Source: Peptococcaceae bacterium CEB3
GTDB taxonomy: Bacteria; Bacillota; Desulfitobacteriia; Desulfitobacteriales; Desulfitobacteriaceae
Reading direction: 5' to 3'
Length of the DNA: 64,000 nt
Assembly (NCBI GenBank): GCA_001029295.1
Contig: LDXJ01000058.1
Span: 124,001-188,000 of the forward strand
In this document: positions 63,509 through 64,000 of the stretch, one piece after another
Numbering within the stretch: position 1 is the first letter of the stretch
Layout: each line of letters starts with the position of its first letter
Notes under the pieces: model-generated
The model's database searches: none
Told to the model about the DNA's origin: nothing
Seen by the model: only the letters and a program-made list of their open reading frames with translations
Position numbers and translations under genes: made by a program

Positions 63509-64000
63509 TCAGTGAAGTGAGACGTATTGATCCGGCGACAGCTTGTTGGGCTTGGTGCGGCTGTAAACAAAGATGCAGATCAAAGCGGCGATAATCCCCA
63601 TGGCCGCCATCCCTTCGAAACCCACATGAAAGGCAAGGATGCGGGCCCTGACCAAAGTATGCTTGATGAGATGAAAACTGTGGAGATCGCTGTTGTACAG
63701 GGTTCCCGCAATGGCCACCCCCATGCTCATACCCAAAGATCTCGACATGTTCAGGATGCCCCCGGCCACCCCGACGTGTTCGGGCGGGGCACTGCCCATC
63801 ACGGAACTGTTGTTGGGAGGAGTAAATAATCCCATACCGACTCCGACCATGATCAATCCCAACAGGTCGATAAAAACAGAGGTTCTCCGCCCAAGGAAAA
63901 TCAAAACGCCGGCACCCATTGAGGCGACTAGCATACCCGCACTGGTCAGAATCCGGGTGCCGATGCGATCGGCGATCGCCCCGGAAATGGGAGACATGAT
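63509..64000 (-). CDS. MFS drug exporter, DHA2 (EmrB/QacA) type, C-terminal part
   Basis: The gene enters from beyond the window; at least 163 codons are visible. SPISGAIADRIGTRILTSAGM is the second-half signature loop, GVGMGLFTPPNNSSVMGSAPPEHVGVAGGILNMSRSLGMSMG is the drug-exporter motif C region, and a last membrane segment ends in a short tail. DHA2 members have 14 segments and expel drugs or organic ions with protons. Confidence 0.85.
   Translation of the reverse strand: MMSPISGAIADRIGTRILTSAGMLVASMGAGVLIFLGRRTSVFIDLLGLIMVGVGMGLFTPPNNSSVMGSAPPEHVGVAGGILNMSRSLGMSMGVAIAGTLYNSDLHSFHLIKHTLVRARILAFHVGFEGMAAMGIIAALICIFVYSRTKPNKLSPDQYVSLH

Overview
The window looks like chromosomal DNA of an anaerobic, diazotrophic Gram-positive bacterium of the class Clostridia, probably from the Desulfitobacterium/Heliobacterium/Peptococcaceae side. 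The support is a nif operon in the order nifI1-nifI2-nifH-nifD-nifK-nifE-nifN-nifX-nifB-nifV, control by T-box, S-box (SAM-I) and cobalamin riboswitches, system II (ResB/ResC) cytochrome c maturation, a clostridial-type APS-reductase assimilation cluster, and strong GGAGG ribosome binding sites. No rRNA, tRNA, CRISPR array or intact insertion sequence was seen.

Layout. 0-5 kb: end of a CWB2 cell-wall protein, then a GH13 glucosidase and a fused trehalose-6-P synthase/phosphatase. 5-10.7 kb: two Ni/Co permeases (the first behind a cobalamin riboswitch) around a decayed TrpXYZ-like ABC transporter whose binding protein is joined to a histidine-kinase remnant. 10.7-19.7 kb: methyltransferases, two DUF2933-like peptides, CopA, a CsoR-like repressor, CopZ and an NlpC/P60 hydrolase. 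19.7-28.7 kb: lgt, then an assimilatory sulfur cluster (sulfur carrier, E1-like enzyme, MetY, CysC, AprA/B and a broken cysD), an orphan small gene, and a second MetY behind an S-box. 28.9-37.8 kb: SdpRI, a Cys/His-rich PadR regulator, a polytopic membrane protein, a NarL-type two-component system and ResBC. 38-41.3 kb: PheA with a tandem T-box, a DUF6147-like secreted protein, and an ECF sigma/anti-sigma pair. 41.3-53.1 kb: a HutP-like gene followed by the nif operon. 53.4-64 kb: polysaccharide deacetylase, EXLDI protein with a DrrAB-like exporter, HD protein, a Fe(III)/phosphonate-type ABC importer, UspA and a partial MFS exporter.

The most interesting feature is the nif leader. A gene for a HutP-family RNA-binding protein, with the metal-binding histidines conserved, lies directly upstream of nif. 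Between it and nifI1 are a 128-nt tract of sixteen degenerate 8-nt units rich in NAG triplets, a small hairpin, and a strong intrinsic terminator. This is the same arrangement as Bacillus hutP-site-terminator-hutH, and it suggests that the nif operon is switched on by HutP-type transcription antitermination.

Other notable points are a sulfur carrier whose Gly-Gly is masked by four extra residues, a cysD with two in-frame stops and no cysN, a pheA T-box with two antiterminator/terminator modules, two near-identical promoters (copZ and an orphan gene) with upstream PhoB/PhoP-like 11-bp direct repeats, and a family of interspersed hairpin elements (IS200/IS605-end-like) placed just upstream of genes.
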